The notes under the pieces are model-generated. The model was not told the origin of the DNA. It saw only the letters and a program-made list of their open reading frames with translations, and made no database searches. 64,000 nucleotides of DNA from Aegilops tauschii subsp. strangulata (lineage: Eukaryota > Streptophyta > Magnoliopsida > Poales > Poaceae): NCBI RefSeq assembly GCF_002575655.3, contig NC_053036.3, forward strand, positions 154,232,627 through 154,296,626, given 5' to 3'. Both the position numbers and the translations under genes were made by a program. Shown here piece by piece: positions 21,748-32,503 of the stretch (positions are counted from its first letter, which is position 1; each line of letters opens with the position of its first letter).

Positions 21748-22376
21748 ATGCTGGCCAATGGGCCTTTTGACATGTAAATATTCTTCCGCACAATCTGTGA
21801 TTTCGCCGAGTTCTGACTTTCCTTGCTTTCTGCTCCTTGGCTTTTTTCCTTTGCCGCCCTCTCTTAGCTGCCATCTTGCCAGCCAGACAGTCGCTCTGCG
21901 GACTGTGGCTGGGTCAAGTACTTAGCTAACTTTGGGAGGGCAAGTACTTAGCCGACTAGAGCGCTAGCAAGTTAAGTAGAAACAGGCCGGCCGGCTGCTG
22001 AGCAGCCGGTCGTTGAGGCGGGAAGCTGGCTTGAGCTATGTACATGCTTTTGGGTCCTTAGCCATTTTTCGTGTGGACACCCTTTCTCTGCCTTTGACTC
22101 CTGCCCACCGGGCAGTCGCTCTGCAAGCTGCGACTTCTGGCAGGAGAAGGTTTAGGTGCCAACACACTACTTGTCCGACTACTGGAAGCACCACATAGCA
22201 CAAGGCGGCGAGCCCCCGGGCCGACTGGTCGAACCCGGTGCCAGGCGGAATGATGAAATAACACATTCATAGGCATAATACTTAACATATAGATAAAAGA
22301 GGGTAGTCCCCGAGCTCTTCTCGGGGGACGCAGAGTCTTCGTACTTAATATAAAAGGTAGTGTGGTACATACTGCA
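21748..22376. other. Space between the convergent antisense gene and pol
   Basis: No gene seen. It holds further 'gccgactg' and 'gccggccggctgctgagcagccgg' words, the latter a GC palindrome near 21988-22010. The two convergent transcription units of this element would end here. Confidence 0.4.
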
Positions 22377-25300
22377 TCAACTGTAAAATCTTCGAAGGAG
22401 ATTTGCATTCCATGGCCGCTCTGTCTCCTTGCTGGAGTCGTCTCTTTTGCGTGCTCTGCGCTTCTGAGCATCGATCAGGTAGTAGGAGTCGTTGCCCAAA
22501 ACATTGCTGATGATGAAGGGGCCTTCCCAAGGTGCCGAGAGCTTGTGTTGGCCGGCTGTTCGCTAGATCAGCCGGAGCACAAGGTCTCCCTCTTGGAAGG
22601 ATCTTGGCTTGACCTTCCGGTTGTAGTATCGACGTAGACTCTGCTGGTAGATGGTGGACTGGCTGAGTGGCAACAGCCGGCCCTCTTCTAGTAGATCGAC
22701 GTCGTCTTCTCGTGCTTCTTTTGCCTCCTCTTCGGTGTACATGGTGACTCGAGGGGAATCGAATTCTATGTCCGTCGGGATGACGGCTTCGGCACCGTAG
22801 ACGAGGAAGAAATGCGTGAAGCCGGTTGACTTGTTCAGAGTTGTGCGTTGGCTCCAGAGGACGGCCGGCAGCTCATCGAGCCAATAGCCGGCCGAACGCT
22901 CTAGAGGCTCGACCAGTCGGGGCTTGATGCCGGACAAAATGAGGCCGTTTGCTCACTCCACTTGGCCGTTTGACTGCGGATGGGCAACGGACGCTAAGTC
23001 TAGTCGGATGTCCTGCGTCGCACAAAAACGGGCCAAGGCGCCTTTGGCAAAGTTTGTGCCGTTGTCGGTGATGATTCTGTGAGGTATGCCATACCGAATG
23101 GTGATGTCTGCAATGAAAGTCACAGCAGTCGGACCCTTCAACTTCTTGATTGGCTTTGCTTCTATCCACTTGGTAAATTTGTCCACGGTGACAAGCAAAT
23201 GAGTCATGCCGCCACGTGCTGTCTTGAATGGTCCCACCATGTCCAGCCCCCAGACGGCAAAGGGCCAGGCAATGGGGATATTCTTGAGTGCAGAAGCCGG
23301 CAATGTGGCTTGGAGCGGAACTTCTGGCACCCTTTACATTTCTGGACCAAATATTTGGCATCTTCCAGAGCAGTCGGCCAGAAAAAACCATGGCGGAAAG
23401 CTTTGGCACCAAATGATCTTGAAGCCGCGTGGTGACCACACTCGCCTTGGTGGATATCTTTGAGGATTGCTTGGCCTTTCTCCGGCTGCACGCAGCGCTG
23501 GTACACACCGGTGACACTGCGCCTCACAAGTTCTCTGTTGACAATGTTGTATGCTGCTGCCCGACGTTGCACTTGTCGGGCCAAGATCTCATCAGACGGC
23601 AGCTCTTTGTTCACCAGAGAGTTGAGGATGGGCTGCGCCCATGAAGGTGCTGCTATTTCTTCGACTGCCAGAACTGTAATTTGCACGAGGGCGGTTGGGC
23701 TGGGAGGCGGCGGGTTGGAGTCGACTGCCGCTTGCTGTGTCGATGAAGTCCCCTGGCCGACTGCTGCAGTCCCCGGGCTGGGTTCTGAAGTCCCCAGGCC
23801 GGGTGCGACTGTTGCAGTCCCCGAGCGGCCCGCCGAAGTCCCCGCGCCGGTTGCTGGGGTCCTCAAGTCGGATCTGACTGCTTCAGGAGGAGCCGGCACG
23901 AAGATGGAGTCTGATTCTGGCGACGGCTTGACAGACGGTTTGAGGAGGCATTGCAGGGCGATGCCGGCTGGTATTGCTTGCTGGGTAGAGCCAACCCGTG
24001 CCAAAGCATCGGCTTGCTCGTTGTCGTTTCGTGGCACATGGAGGAACTCGCACCCTTCAAAGTATCCACTGAGTTGCTGCATGAGGAAGCGGTAGCTTGC
24101 CATATTTGCATCCTTGGCATCCCAGTCTCCTTACGACTGCTGGACCACCAAGTCGGAATCACCATAGCACAGGATCCTGCGAATGCCGAGTTCCTTGGCA
24201 AGCCGGAGCCCGTGTATGAGTGCTTCGTATTCAGCTACAGTAGGAGGCGGCAAAGTGAATTTGCAGCACATATCTGAGCTTGTCGCCTTTGGGAGAGTTG
24301 AGGATGATGCCGGCTCCCAAACCGGTGCGCATCTTGGAACCATCAAAGTGCATTCGCCAATGGGTGGAGTCCGGCGCTGGTGGCAGATACTGGGTCTCGG
24401 CCCAGTCAACGAGGAAGTCGGCTAATGCTTGGGACTTGATGGCGGTGCGAGGTTGATAGTAGATGGTGTAGGGGTCAAATCTATGGCAAATTTGGCCACT
24501 CGGCCCGAAGCATCTCGGCTTCCAATGATCTCGGCATGTGGAGCAGTGCAGACCACAATGATTGGGTGCTCTTGAAAGTATGGCTTCAGCTTCTTGGCGG
24601 CAAAATGCATGCTGTAGCACATCTTCTGATAGTAGGGGTAGTTCTGCTTGGAGGCGGACAACACTTCACTCAGGTAATACACCGGCCTCTGGACTGGTAG
24701 TGCTTTGCCTTCTTCCTTGTGCTCCACAACTATGACTGTGCTGACCACCTGGCTGGTGGCGGCGATGTAGAGAAGCATGGGCTCCTTCGCAGTCGGAGCC
24801 GCCAGGACATGCAGAGTGGTCAACATCTTCTTGAGCTGGAGAAAAGCTTCGTCCGCCTTATCATTCCACTCGAAAAAAGTGGTCTTCTTCATGAGCTGGT
24901 ACAGCGGAAGGGCCTTCTCACCCAGCCGACTGATGAAACGGCTGATGGATGCCAAGCAGCCGGTGAATTTTTGCACGTCCAGCAGTCGAGTGGGCACCTC
25001 CATCCTCTCGATGGCCTTGATCTTCACAGGTTTGCACTCTATGCCGCGCTCTGAGACCAGGAAGCCAAGAAGCTGGCCGGCTGGTACTCCAAAGACACAT
25101 TTCTCCGGGTTGAGCTTGATTTGAAATCGGCGCAAGTTTTCAAAGGTTTCCTTAAGGTCTTCTAGCAGTGTGCCATGCTTCTTAGTCTTCACCAAAACGT
25201 CGTCCACGTAGACATGGGCGTTTCTGCCGAGTTGCTTGACGAGACACTTCTGCATGCAACGCTGAAACGTGGCGCCGACATTCCTTAAGCCGAACGTCAT

Positions 25301-26887
25301 GGTCAGGTAGCAGAAGGCTCCGAATGGTGTGATGAAGGCGGTCTTCAACCTGTCGGCCGGGTTCAGCTTGATCTGATCATACCATGAGTATGCATCCAAA
25401 AAGCTCAGCAGCTCGCATCCGGCTGTGGAGTCTATCACTTGGTCAATTCTTAGCAAAGCAAATGGATCTTTGGGGCAAGCTTTGTTGAGGCTGGTATAAT
25501 CAATATACATGCGCCACTGCTTATTCTTCTTCAGCACAAGGACTGGGTTGGCTAACCATTCTGGGAAGAACACTTCCATAATAAAGCCTGCAGCTAAAAG
25601 CCGGGCTATCTCTTCCCCAAAAACTCTTGTCTTCTCTTCTGACAGGCGGCGCAAAGGCTGCCTGACTGGCTTGGCATCAGGTCGGACGTGTAATTTGTGC
25701 TTGGCGAAATCCGTCGGAACACCCGGCATATCCTTAGGAGACCATGCAAAGATGTCTCGATTCTCACGAAGGAAATCGACGAGCTCGCTTTCCTATTTGC
25801 TGTCAAGGTATGCACCAATGACAGCGTGCCTCTCCGGGTGCTCCAGGTCCAAGGGTACCTTCTTTGTTTCTTTTACCGGCTTGAACGAGCCCTCAGCTTC
25901 TGACTCCTTGGGGTTTGGCGACATTTTCGGCTGCTTGCCAGCCATTGCCACAACCCGGTCAAGGAGCCACTTCTCTACTGCAATCACGAGGGACTCAGCT
26001 AGCCGGCTACTGTCTGCCACACAGGCGGACGAGTTCTTGTAGTCCCAAGTTATGGTCAGGATTCCCTTGGTGCTTGGCATCTTCATCTTGAGGTAAGCAT
26101 AGTTGGGGACCGCCATGAACTTGGCCAGAGCAGGCCGGCCAAGTAGCACATGGTAGGGGCTCTCAAGGTCCACCACCTCAAACTAGACTAGCTCTCGGCG
26201 GAAGTGATCTTTGTCCCCAAAGAGGACGTCTATCTGGGTCTTGCCGATTGGTGAGCAGGAAAGGCCAGGAACTATACCATGGAATACAGTCCGACTGGGC
26301 CGAAGCTGCCTTTGCTTGATTCCCAACTTCTCCATAGTGTCTCGGTATAGGATGTTGATGCTGTTGCCGCCATCTATCAGAACTCGGGAGAAGCGAGCAG
26401 CCTGCCTCTCTGTTGCGAAGGTGGCATCCAACACCCGGGCATAAGAACCAGGAGAGGGAATCACCTCCGGGTGGTCAGCTCTGCTCCAACTGATAGGCTT
26501 CTCAGACCAATGCATGAACTCGGGGGCCTCTGATGCTACTACATGTACTTCTTGTTGCCCAGCCATCTGTTGTGCTTGTCGTCGGCCACACTGGTGAACA
26601 CGACATATGCTCCATGCTCTTCAGGATATTCATCTTGTATTGCGCCGACTGGCCGGGCCGCCGGCTGCTGGGGAGGAGGAGGAGGCGGCGGGAGCAGGCG
26701 GAGGAGGCAAGAGTCCATCACCCTTGGCGATCCTGGTGAGCCAGTGGCATTTTCGAGTGGTGTGGTTGGATGGCTTTGCGCCATTGTGCAACTTGCAGGG
26801 TGCATCGAGAGTCTGCTTGTATGAGAAGGCGGGCAACCAGTTGGGCTTGCCGCCCTTCTGACGCTTGTAGAGAGGCTGCCCTTCCGG
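22377..26887 (-). pseudogene. pol: Gypsy pol of the 14 kb element, broken
   Basis: On the minus strand: a CCHC-like relic ('CKLHNGAKPSNHTTRKC', about 26800-26750); retropepsin 'VLIDGGNSINILY' near 26390, then an in-frame TAG and 'YHVLLGRPALAKF' near 26150; reverse transcriptase and first RNase H in one open frame of 435 codons (25729-24422) with 'WRMYIDYTSLNKACPKD' and the catalytic 'YVDDVLVKTK'; a second RNase H from about 24360 ('MHFDGSKMRTGLGAG', then 'VAEYEALIHGLRLAKELG'); integrase zinc finger near 23450-23340; integrase core 'GLDMVGPF', 'IITDNGTNF', 'HPQSNGQVE' between 23290 and 22955; a tail ending 'RPWNANLLRRFYS' at 22377. A stop follows 'GQVE', and frameshifts occur at about 24420, 24280 and 23330. 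Not functional as it stands. Confidence 0.92.
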
Positions 26888-28694
26888 CTATTGGTCTTCA
26901 ACTGTCACCACCTGCGGGCTTGTGGAAGCCGGCTGCGTGGCCTTGCGCTTGTTGTCATTCGGTTGCTGACGCTGACTGGTGTCACCAGCCGGAGTCCGAG
27001 GAGCTTGAGGAGCCACTTTGCCAGATGTGTTGACTTGGATCTCCACCTTCATGGAGTATTCGGCCGTGGCGTACTTGTCTGCTATGATCAGCAGTTCGTC
27101 GAGGGTCGCCGGCTCATCGCAGAGAAGCCGGTGCTTGAGGAGGGTGCCCTCTCGGCACCCGGCAGTGAAGTACTCGATGGCCTGCACTTCGTGCATGCCC
27201 TCGCATGAGTTGCGCAGCTCGGCCCAACGCATGAGGTAATCACGAGTTGATTTGTTGGGGCCTTGGACGCACAAGGAGAGCTGGCGAGGCTTGGGCGGCC
27301 GCTTGTACGTGCTAGTGAAGTTGCGGATGAAGGCTTCGGTGAAATCTACCCAGCTGTTGATGCTGCGGGGCTTCAAGCTATTAAGCCATGTCCGGGCCGT
27401 GCCTTGGAGCATGAGCGGGACGTACTTCATGGCAACTCGCTTGTTGCCGTACGCTATGCTGACGGCCGTGTAGTAGTCGGCCAGCCAGTCTTCCGGCTTC
27501 ACGGAGTCGGTATACTCTCGAGTGTCTCTTGGGAGCATGAACCCTTTGGGGAAGGGCTCATCTCGGATGCGGGGGCCAAAACAAGGCGGACCCAATGCGT
27601 CTTCTTCTTCTAGCGCCAGGGATCGGTTGAGGCGGTCGATCCGGTGGCGGGCATCGTTCTCTCCGACTCCTTCTCGGCGGCCAAGGCAGTCGCCGAGTGT
27701 CGGGTGGTCAACTGGCAGCGGGGAAGCGCGCCTCTCCCTGCGGGGAGGAGGAGGAGGCGGACAGTCGTCCCGTCGTTCCACTGCTCTCGGGCGGCCGTCT
27801 TGGTCGCGCTGGATGGTGATGCGAGTACGGCTGCGGCTGGCAGCCGGTTCCTTGTCTCTTCTATCGCGGACGCCACCAGTCGGCGTCCGGGATGTCGCGC
27901 CTTGATCTCGGCGAGGAGGCAGATCATCGTTCCGCCGGTTGGGAGCTTCAGTGCGGCAGCCGGCCTCTTGCTGCTCGGCAGCCGCGTCAATGAGCCGCTG
28001 GACGCGCTCCGTCATGAGGCGACGCTCGTCGCCCTTGAGCTTGTCCAGCTCGTCTGCTGCTGCCTGGGCAGCTCGTATGTTCTCCACGGGCATGGCGTAG
28101 ACGGGGCAATCTGCCCCGAACATGCTGGCAATGGCCGCGCCGCGCTGCCGGATCGTGCCAATGCGGCTAGGCCCACCAGGAGCCGGCGTGCCGCCAACGG
28201 CGCGGTCCATCTCACGCTGGTAGGCCTCCAAAAGGCGTCTCATGCTGGCCAGCCTGCTGGTGCTTTTGATGAGCTGGACGCGGCGCGCCTCTAGCGTCTC
28301 GGCGTCGGCGTCTTCTAGGATGGGCGCAGTCAGGTCTTGCAGTGTCGCTCGAGCGGGTCTCGAGCACCTGTGTGATGCTGCTTCCGCCACTATCCACGCG
28401 AGGGAGCGGCTCGTCGTAGACCACCACGTTGGTGGGGAAGGCGTCGAGCGACAGCGTGTCGGAGTCAACAAGCATCGGATCGGTAGAGCCAACCGACTCC
28501 AGGTCCACAGCCGGCTCGCTGACGACATGGAGCTGGTCGAGGAGGCTGACGAGGCGGCTCTCGGGGTCATCTGTGCCCGCGTCAGATACAGGCTCGTCGG
28601 AAAGGCGAATCTCGCCAAAAAGATCGGTGAGGCAGCTCGCCGCGCAGACGACCTCCGCGTCGCGCAGCGTGTCGGTGCAGACGCCGTCTGGCAT
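26888..28694 (-). pseudogene. gag: Gypsy gag of the 14 kb element, frameshifted
   Basis: The ATG at 28694 ('MPDGVCTDTLRDAEVV') is the first after the primer-binding region. The frame shifts near 28345 into a long open stretch that ends at 26888. The middle is Arg/Asp rich. The capsid-type region is at about 27560-27000 ('KPEDWLADYYTAVSIA', 'YVPLMLQGTARTWLNSL', 'FTEAFIRNFTSTY'), matching the retrotransposon gag domain. Reading the long frame upstream past 28694 would run into the LTR, so that start is rejected. Confidence 0.85.
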
Positions 28695-28771
28695 GCTGGG
28701 CTGGCTACGCTTGCCAGGAAGGAACAAGGTTCCCGTCCAGAATAGGTCTCCGGGAGATGGTGCACCTCGCC

Positions 28772-28788
28772 TGACGGTGGGCGCCAAA
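28772..28788 (-). promoter_or_regulatory. Primer-binding site of the 14 kb gypsy
   Basis: The minus strand reads TTTGGCGCCCACCGTCA directly after the LTR end, the expected place for the tRNA primer. The tRNA was not identified. Confidence 0.6.
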
Positions 28789-29900
28789 TGTCGGGGGTTG
28801 GGTGCGACATATGCCAAAGGATGGCTTACCATGGTGGGAACGAGTAGAACGTCGCCGGTGCCTGGAAGCGGGATGAGGCGTAGACACGAACGCCGGCGCA
28901 CTTTACCCAGGTTCGGGGCTCTCCTAGGAGATAACACCCCTAGTCCTGCTCTGCGGGGTCTCCGCATGATCACTAAGGCACTAGTGAGTACAATGGTGCT
29001 CCTCGAGCTGTATGCTAGAGGTAGGAGAAAGCAGGGCTAGCTCTCCCCTCTCTCTATGTATGAGTGTAATTCTAACAGGTTGGGAACCCTTTGCATGGGT
29101 GCCCTGGGGGGTTTATATAGGCCTACCCCCGAGGGGTACAATGGTAATCTGGCCGGGTGTAGGACCCGGCTGTTAGCGCCTCCGGCCGCCGGCTTCTCTG
29201 CCGGCTGCGGGGGCCCGCCGCCTGGTGGGCCCCGCTGACTGGTCTGGTACGGGGCCGCAGGCCGCTCCCGCCGCTCGCGGGTCATGCCGGCTGCTTGTTA
29301 CTGTAGCTCTAATGCTAATGACGCATACCTGGTGGGAGATCACTGTAGCCATACCGTGTCTTGTCTGGTTAATGGTGCACGGACCCCGAGGGAGGAGTGG
29401 GCCGCCTGCTTGAGGCCAGCCTCCCTCGAGTCCGACTGGTCTGGCTTCCGCCGTCTTCCAGGCTCTCGCTGCCTGGTAGGGCCCGCCGCCTGCAGGCTGT
29501 ACCGACAGGCCGTCGTGGGAGCAGGGCTCCGCCTGACAGGAGTGACGTCAAGGGTAGAGTGGCAACAGTGCTGCGCCGTGCGGAGATCTCCGCCTGTACG
29601 GAGCACTGTGGCCGCGGCTTGCCCTGGATATGGGGGTGATGGGCTACACTGTAGCCACATCCTGTCTTGTCTTCTTAATGGGGGCGCAGACTTTGAGGGC
29701 GTCGTGGGCCGCCTGCTGGGTGCCGGCCTCTCTGGAGGCCGCCTGCGGGTGCTTGGTCGTCTTCTGGCAGCCGGCCACCTGAGCCAGCCGCCCACTTAAA
29801 GGCAGCACTTCATTCTGGATACTTGAGGAGTGCAGCCGGCCCGATGTCTTGAAAAGCTCAGGGACTCGGGTTAGGCTACCCGTGGCCCATTACTCCGACA
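28789..29900 (-). repeat. 5' LTR (right) of the 14 kb gypsy
   Basis: 1,112 bp, TGTCGGGGGTTGGGTGCGAC to CCATTACTCCGACA, clearly homologous to 15918-17031. The minus-strand TATA candidate (TATATAA) at 29113-29119 would drive gag-pol. Confidence 0.93.
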
Positions 29901-30852
29901 CGTATGTTTCTTTAATTAATCAAGAGCACGTACCAATACTAGTTACTACTGTAGTTTTTAGAGCAAATTACCAGCACATTAGCCTAGACTCAATGGAAAA
30001 ATTCCGATCCTATGCATCAAATGGCATCTCTTTCTCTATAGGAATTGAGATGCATGTCATCTCACTTCCAATGATTTTCATATTCCTATAAAATTCCTAT
30101 CCTATGAACCAAAGGAGGCCTCTGCTGGAGTGCAGTACTACTGTATCTAGCAGTATTGCTAGTACAGTAGTTTCCTTCAAGAAGCGGAATTCAATGAAGT
30201 CATGATGGTTCCTTCGTCCAAGCAACTTCACAATGGGTAAGGTTGGGCCTGTGATTTGATGGCTCATTAGTCATTATTACTGCGACGCGACGACCGGGGA
30301 GACACTCCCTTGGAGTTCTGTGTGCATGGCAAGTGGAGCAGGATGGTCGACGTCCCACATGTCGGCGAGCAGAAGTATTCTTTTCGATATCAAGGAGCAA
30401 GGAAACTATGTGGTATAGTATCACTGCTGATTTATATTTATTTTTTATTTTTGATGAAAGCTAGCATTTGAACTCTTACGACGAAGGGGTGCCAAACACG
30501 GCACATGCTGGATGTCCCACACGTCAGCGAAAGGAGTTGGACATGAACAAAGTGGTAGAGCATCTCCACTTCTTCCACTTCTAGGTCGGAGACCACACGG
30601 AGTACTAGTGGTATGAACGATACAAAGTGCGGCCCGGAGAGAATGACACGTCTAGTTGGAAGGTCTCGGGCCATACACGTAAACAAATATAAAACCTAAT
30701 ATGCGCCTTCAATTAATATAGTACTAGAGTACTTAGGCACGTACACCATAACATCACCGTGCATTGCACATCCAACATTTAGTGGTAGTAAGAGACAAAT
30801 GCCTATATGTCACGCATGTTCATACTATTTGTGCCTTTCTACTTCACTTACT
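29901..30852. repeat. 1.8 kb duplication, copy A, right part
   Basis: Continues copy A after the gypsy, starting with the second CGTAT. It matches 33358-34301 closely, including 'cacgtaccaatactagttact', 'tatgaaccaaa.aaggcctctg' and 'gcacgtacaccataacatcac'. The match ends at 'acttcacttact'. Small indels relative to copy B (for example extra bases near 30203) shift any open frame, so this part is probably not coding. Confidence 0.88.
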
Positions 30853-32503
30853 ACACCGGAACTTTTCCTATAAACTGGACAAAATTCATTACATATTTTG
30901 CATAAACTGTACTAAAACCTACTTTAAACCGGATCTAAACGATCGTCGGCGCCCGACCACCATGTCCGGCCATGAGCCCCGGGAACTGCCGCTCCGGCTA
31001 TTGCCTTTGCCTCCCCCTCATCCGCCTCGGCTTTGTCCAGCTCCACCTCGATAACCTCCTCCTCCGGAGCACAAGGTTCTGAAGATTTCCGCCTCCACGT
31101 CACCATCAAGTGGCTAATCGGCCGCTGATGTTTACCCCACCAAGCATGGCATCGACTGAGTGGAGGAGCGGTGGCCGTCTTGGGACCAGAGCGGCAAGGA
31201 CCTACCATGTACTACTCTTCCTCGCTGCCAGCTGCGCCTGCGCACGCGCGCCGGCGGAGGGTGGCCGGGGTGAGTCGGCGATGTCCTTCGTCTACTCCTG
31301 CGACAGTACGTCCAAGAGAGCTTTGGAGCGCGCCTGGTGCGGAGCCGCCGATGTTCTTCGTCTGCTCCTGTGACAGTACATCCAAGAGAGCTTTGGAGCA
31401 CCAGGAGGCCATGGTTGGAGTGGTGCCGACAGAAGGAAGGGACCGGATGAGAATGACTGTGGGTCTTTGGCTATGGCTGGGAGCTGAAGTTAATATAGCG
31501 GGTGAATGGCAATGAGCCGCCGCAGACGGATGGACGGCTGGCGCCGAAGTAGGTTCGTCGACAGCCGCGTGTCATTAATGTGGGCGGTGGACAGACGGAT
31601 GGCTGTGGTGTCGTTAACGTGGAGCAGTTGCTTGCACCGGGATGCCGCGCGGGTGGCGCTCTCTCGGCCGTCGCGCTACTGCAATGCCGGCGCCAGTGAG
31701 AGGTCGCGTCGGGCGTGAATGCGGCATTGACGTTCTGGAGCGACGGTGACCGTTTCAGGCGGGAAGTGCACGCTAGCGATGGAAGGGGTTTCGGTAGGCT
31801 AGGGCGGTCTGACGCTAGCGTGGTGGTAAAATGTGAACTCATGGATGACGAGCCTTTGAAGCGTATGCGGCACGTATAGACAACCAGACGTCCATGCAGC
31901 CGCTCTTGTCGCCAGCTAGCCTTCGACGACCACCATTAGACACCACACAACCATGCATAACTTACGAATAAGGGACGAATCGATCAAACACACACTTGTG
32001 TGAAGTGGCACTATGATCGGTCGCTCACAATACATATATAGGTACCATAGTACCCTCTCTAGCTGGGCTGTTTTATAGATTGTCGTTGTGATGGATGATA
32101 TACATGAGCAAGGTGTGGAGTCACGTCGTCGCGGCGTGTGCAGAGCCATTGCTAATGTCGAGCGGCTCGGCGCCCAAGCACGAGTATGGCGTTGGTGTTG
32201 AGCCAGGTGAATACATGCTCGGTGTTCGCGGAGGCCGCCAGCAAATGTCTAAACAGTAATGTCAGTCACCACCGGGGCACGCAGGTGACGGGCTCGCCGT
32301 TTGTGTTGCGCCATGAGCAGGACTTTGATTAAGAAGGCGACGTGAATGCATTAGCATAGTTTGACAGCGTGAACGTGAGTGTCTACACGCGTACATGCTA
32401 CTTGCGTCTATGGATGGTGTGGGCTAATGTGTGCACCATGTATAATATAAAAAAAATCGCTTTGTGTATTTAACACAAAGTATTTATTTTCATTTGGCTG
32501 TCG
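30853..32503. other. Spacer between the two duplicate copies, no supported gene
   Basis: GC-rich in the middle (30950-31850) with frames open on both strands, none recognised. It contains a 70 bp tandem repeat (31279-31399). From about 31870 it becomes mixed composition with 'acatatatag' words. It could hold relics of a minus-strand gene, but I cannot name it. Confidence 0.4.
31279..31399. repeat. Two-copy tandem repeat, 70 bp period
   Basis: 'cgatgt.cttcgtct.ctcctg' and 'gacagtac.tccaagagag' occur at 31280 and again at 31350 with few changes. Confidence 0.8.

Larger units (their letters stand above)
15918..29900 (-). mobile_element. Complete Ty3/gypsy Tat-lineage retrotransposon with antisense gene, 13,983 bp
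   Basis: Both LTRs (15918-17031 and 28789-29900) are present with TG..CA ends, and CGTAT flanks the element at 15913-15917 and 29901-29905. The uninterrupted target is seen once in the duplicate host copy at 33353-33357. gag and pol run on the minus strand from 28694 to 22377. Between pol and the 3' LTR (left) lies a spliced gene on the plus strand (17722-21747). The LTRs differ by scattered substitutions and several indels (for example an extra segment near 29715-29745), so the insertion is not recent. Coding regions are broken by stops and frameshifts. Confidence 0.96.

Noticed and set aside
28789..28973. Gag start further upstream inside the LTR
   Set aside because: The frame runs through the LTR and primer site, which precede the translation start in such elements. 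ATG 28694 is placed correctly.
29990..30110. Possible MITE with 'attcctatcctatgaaccaaa' ends
   Set aside because: The two similar ends are in direct, not inverted, orientation, and no target duplication is seen.
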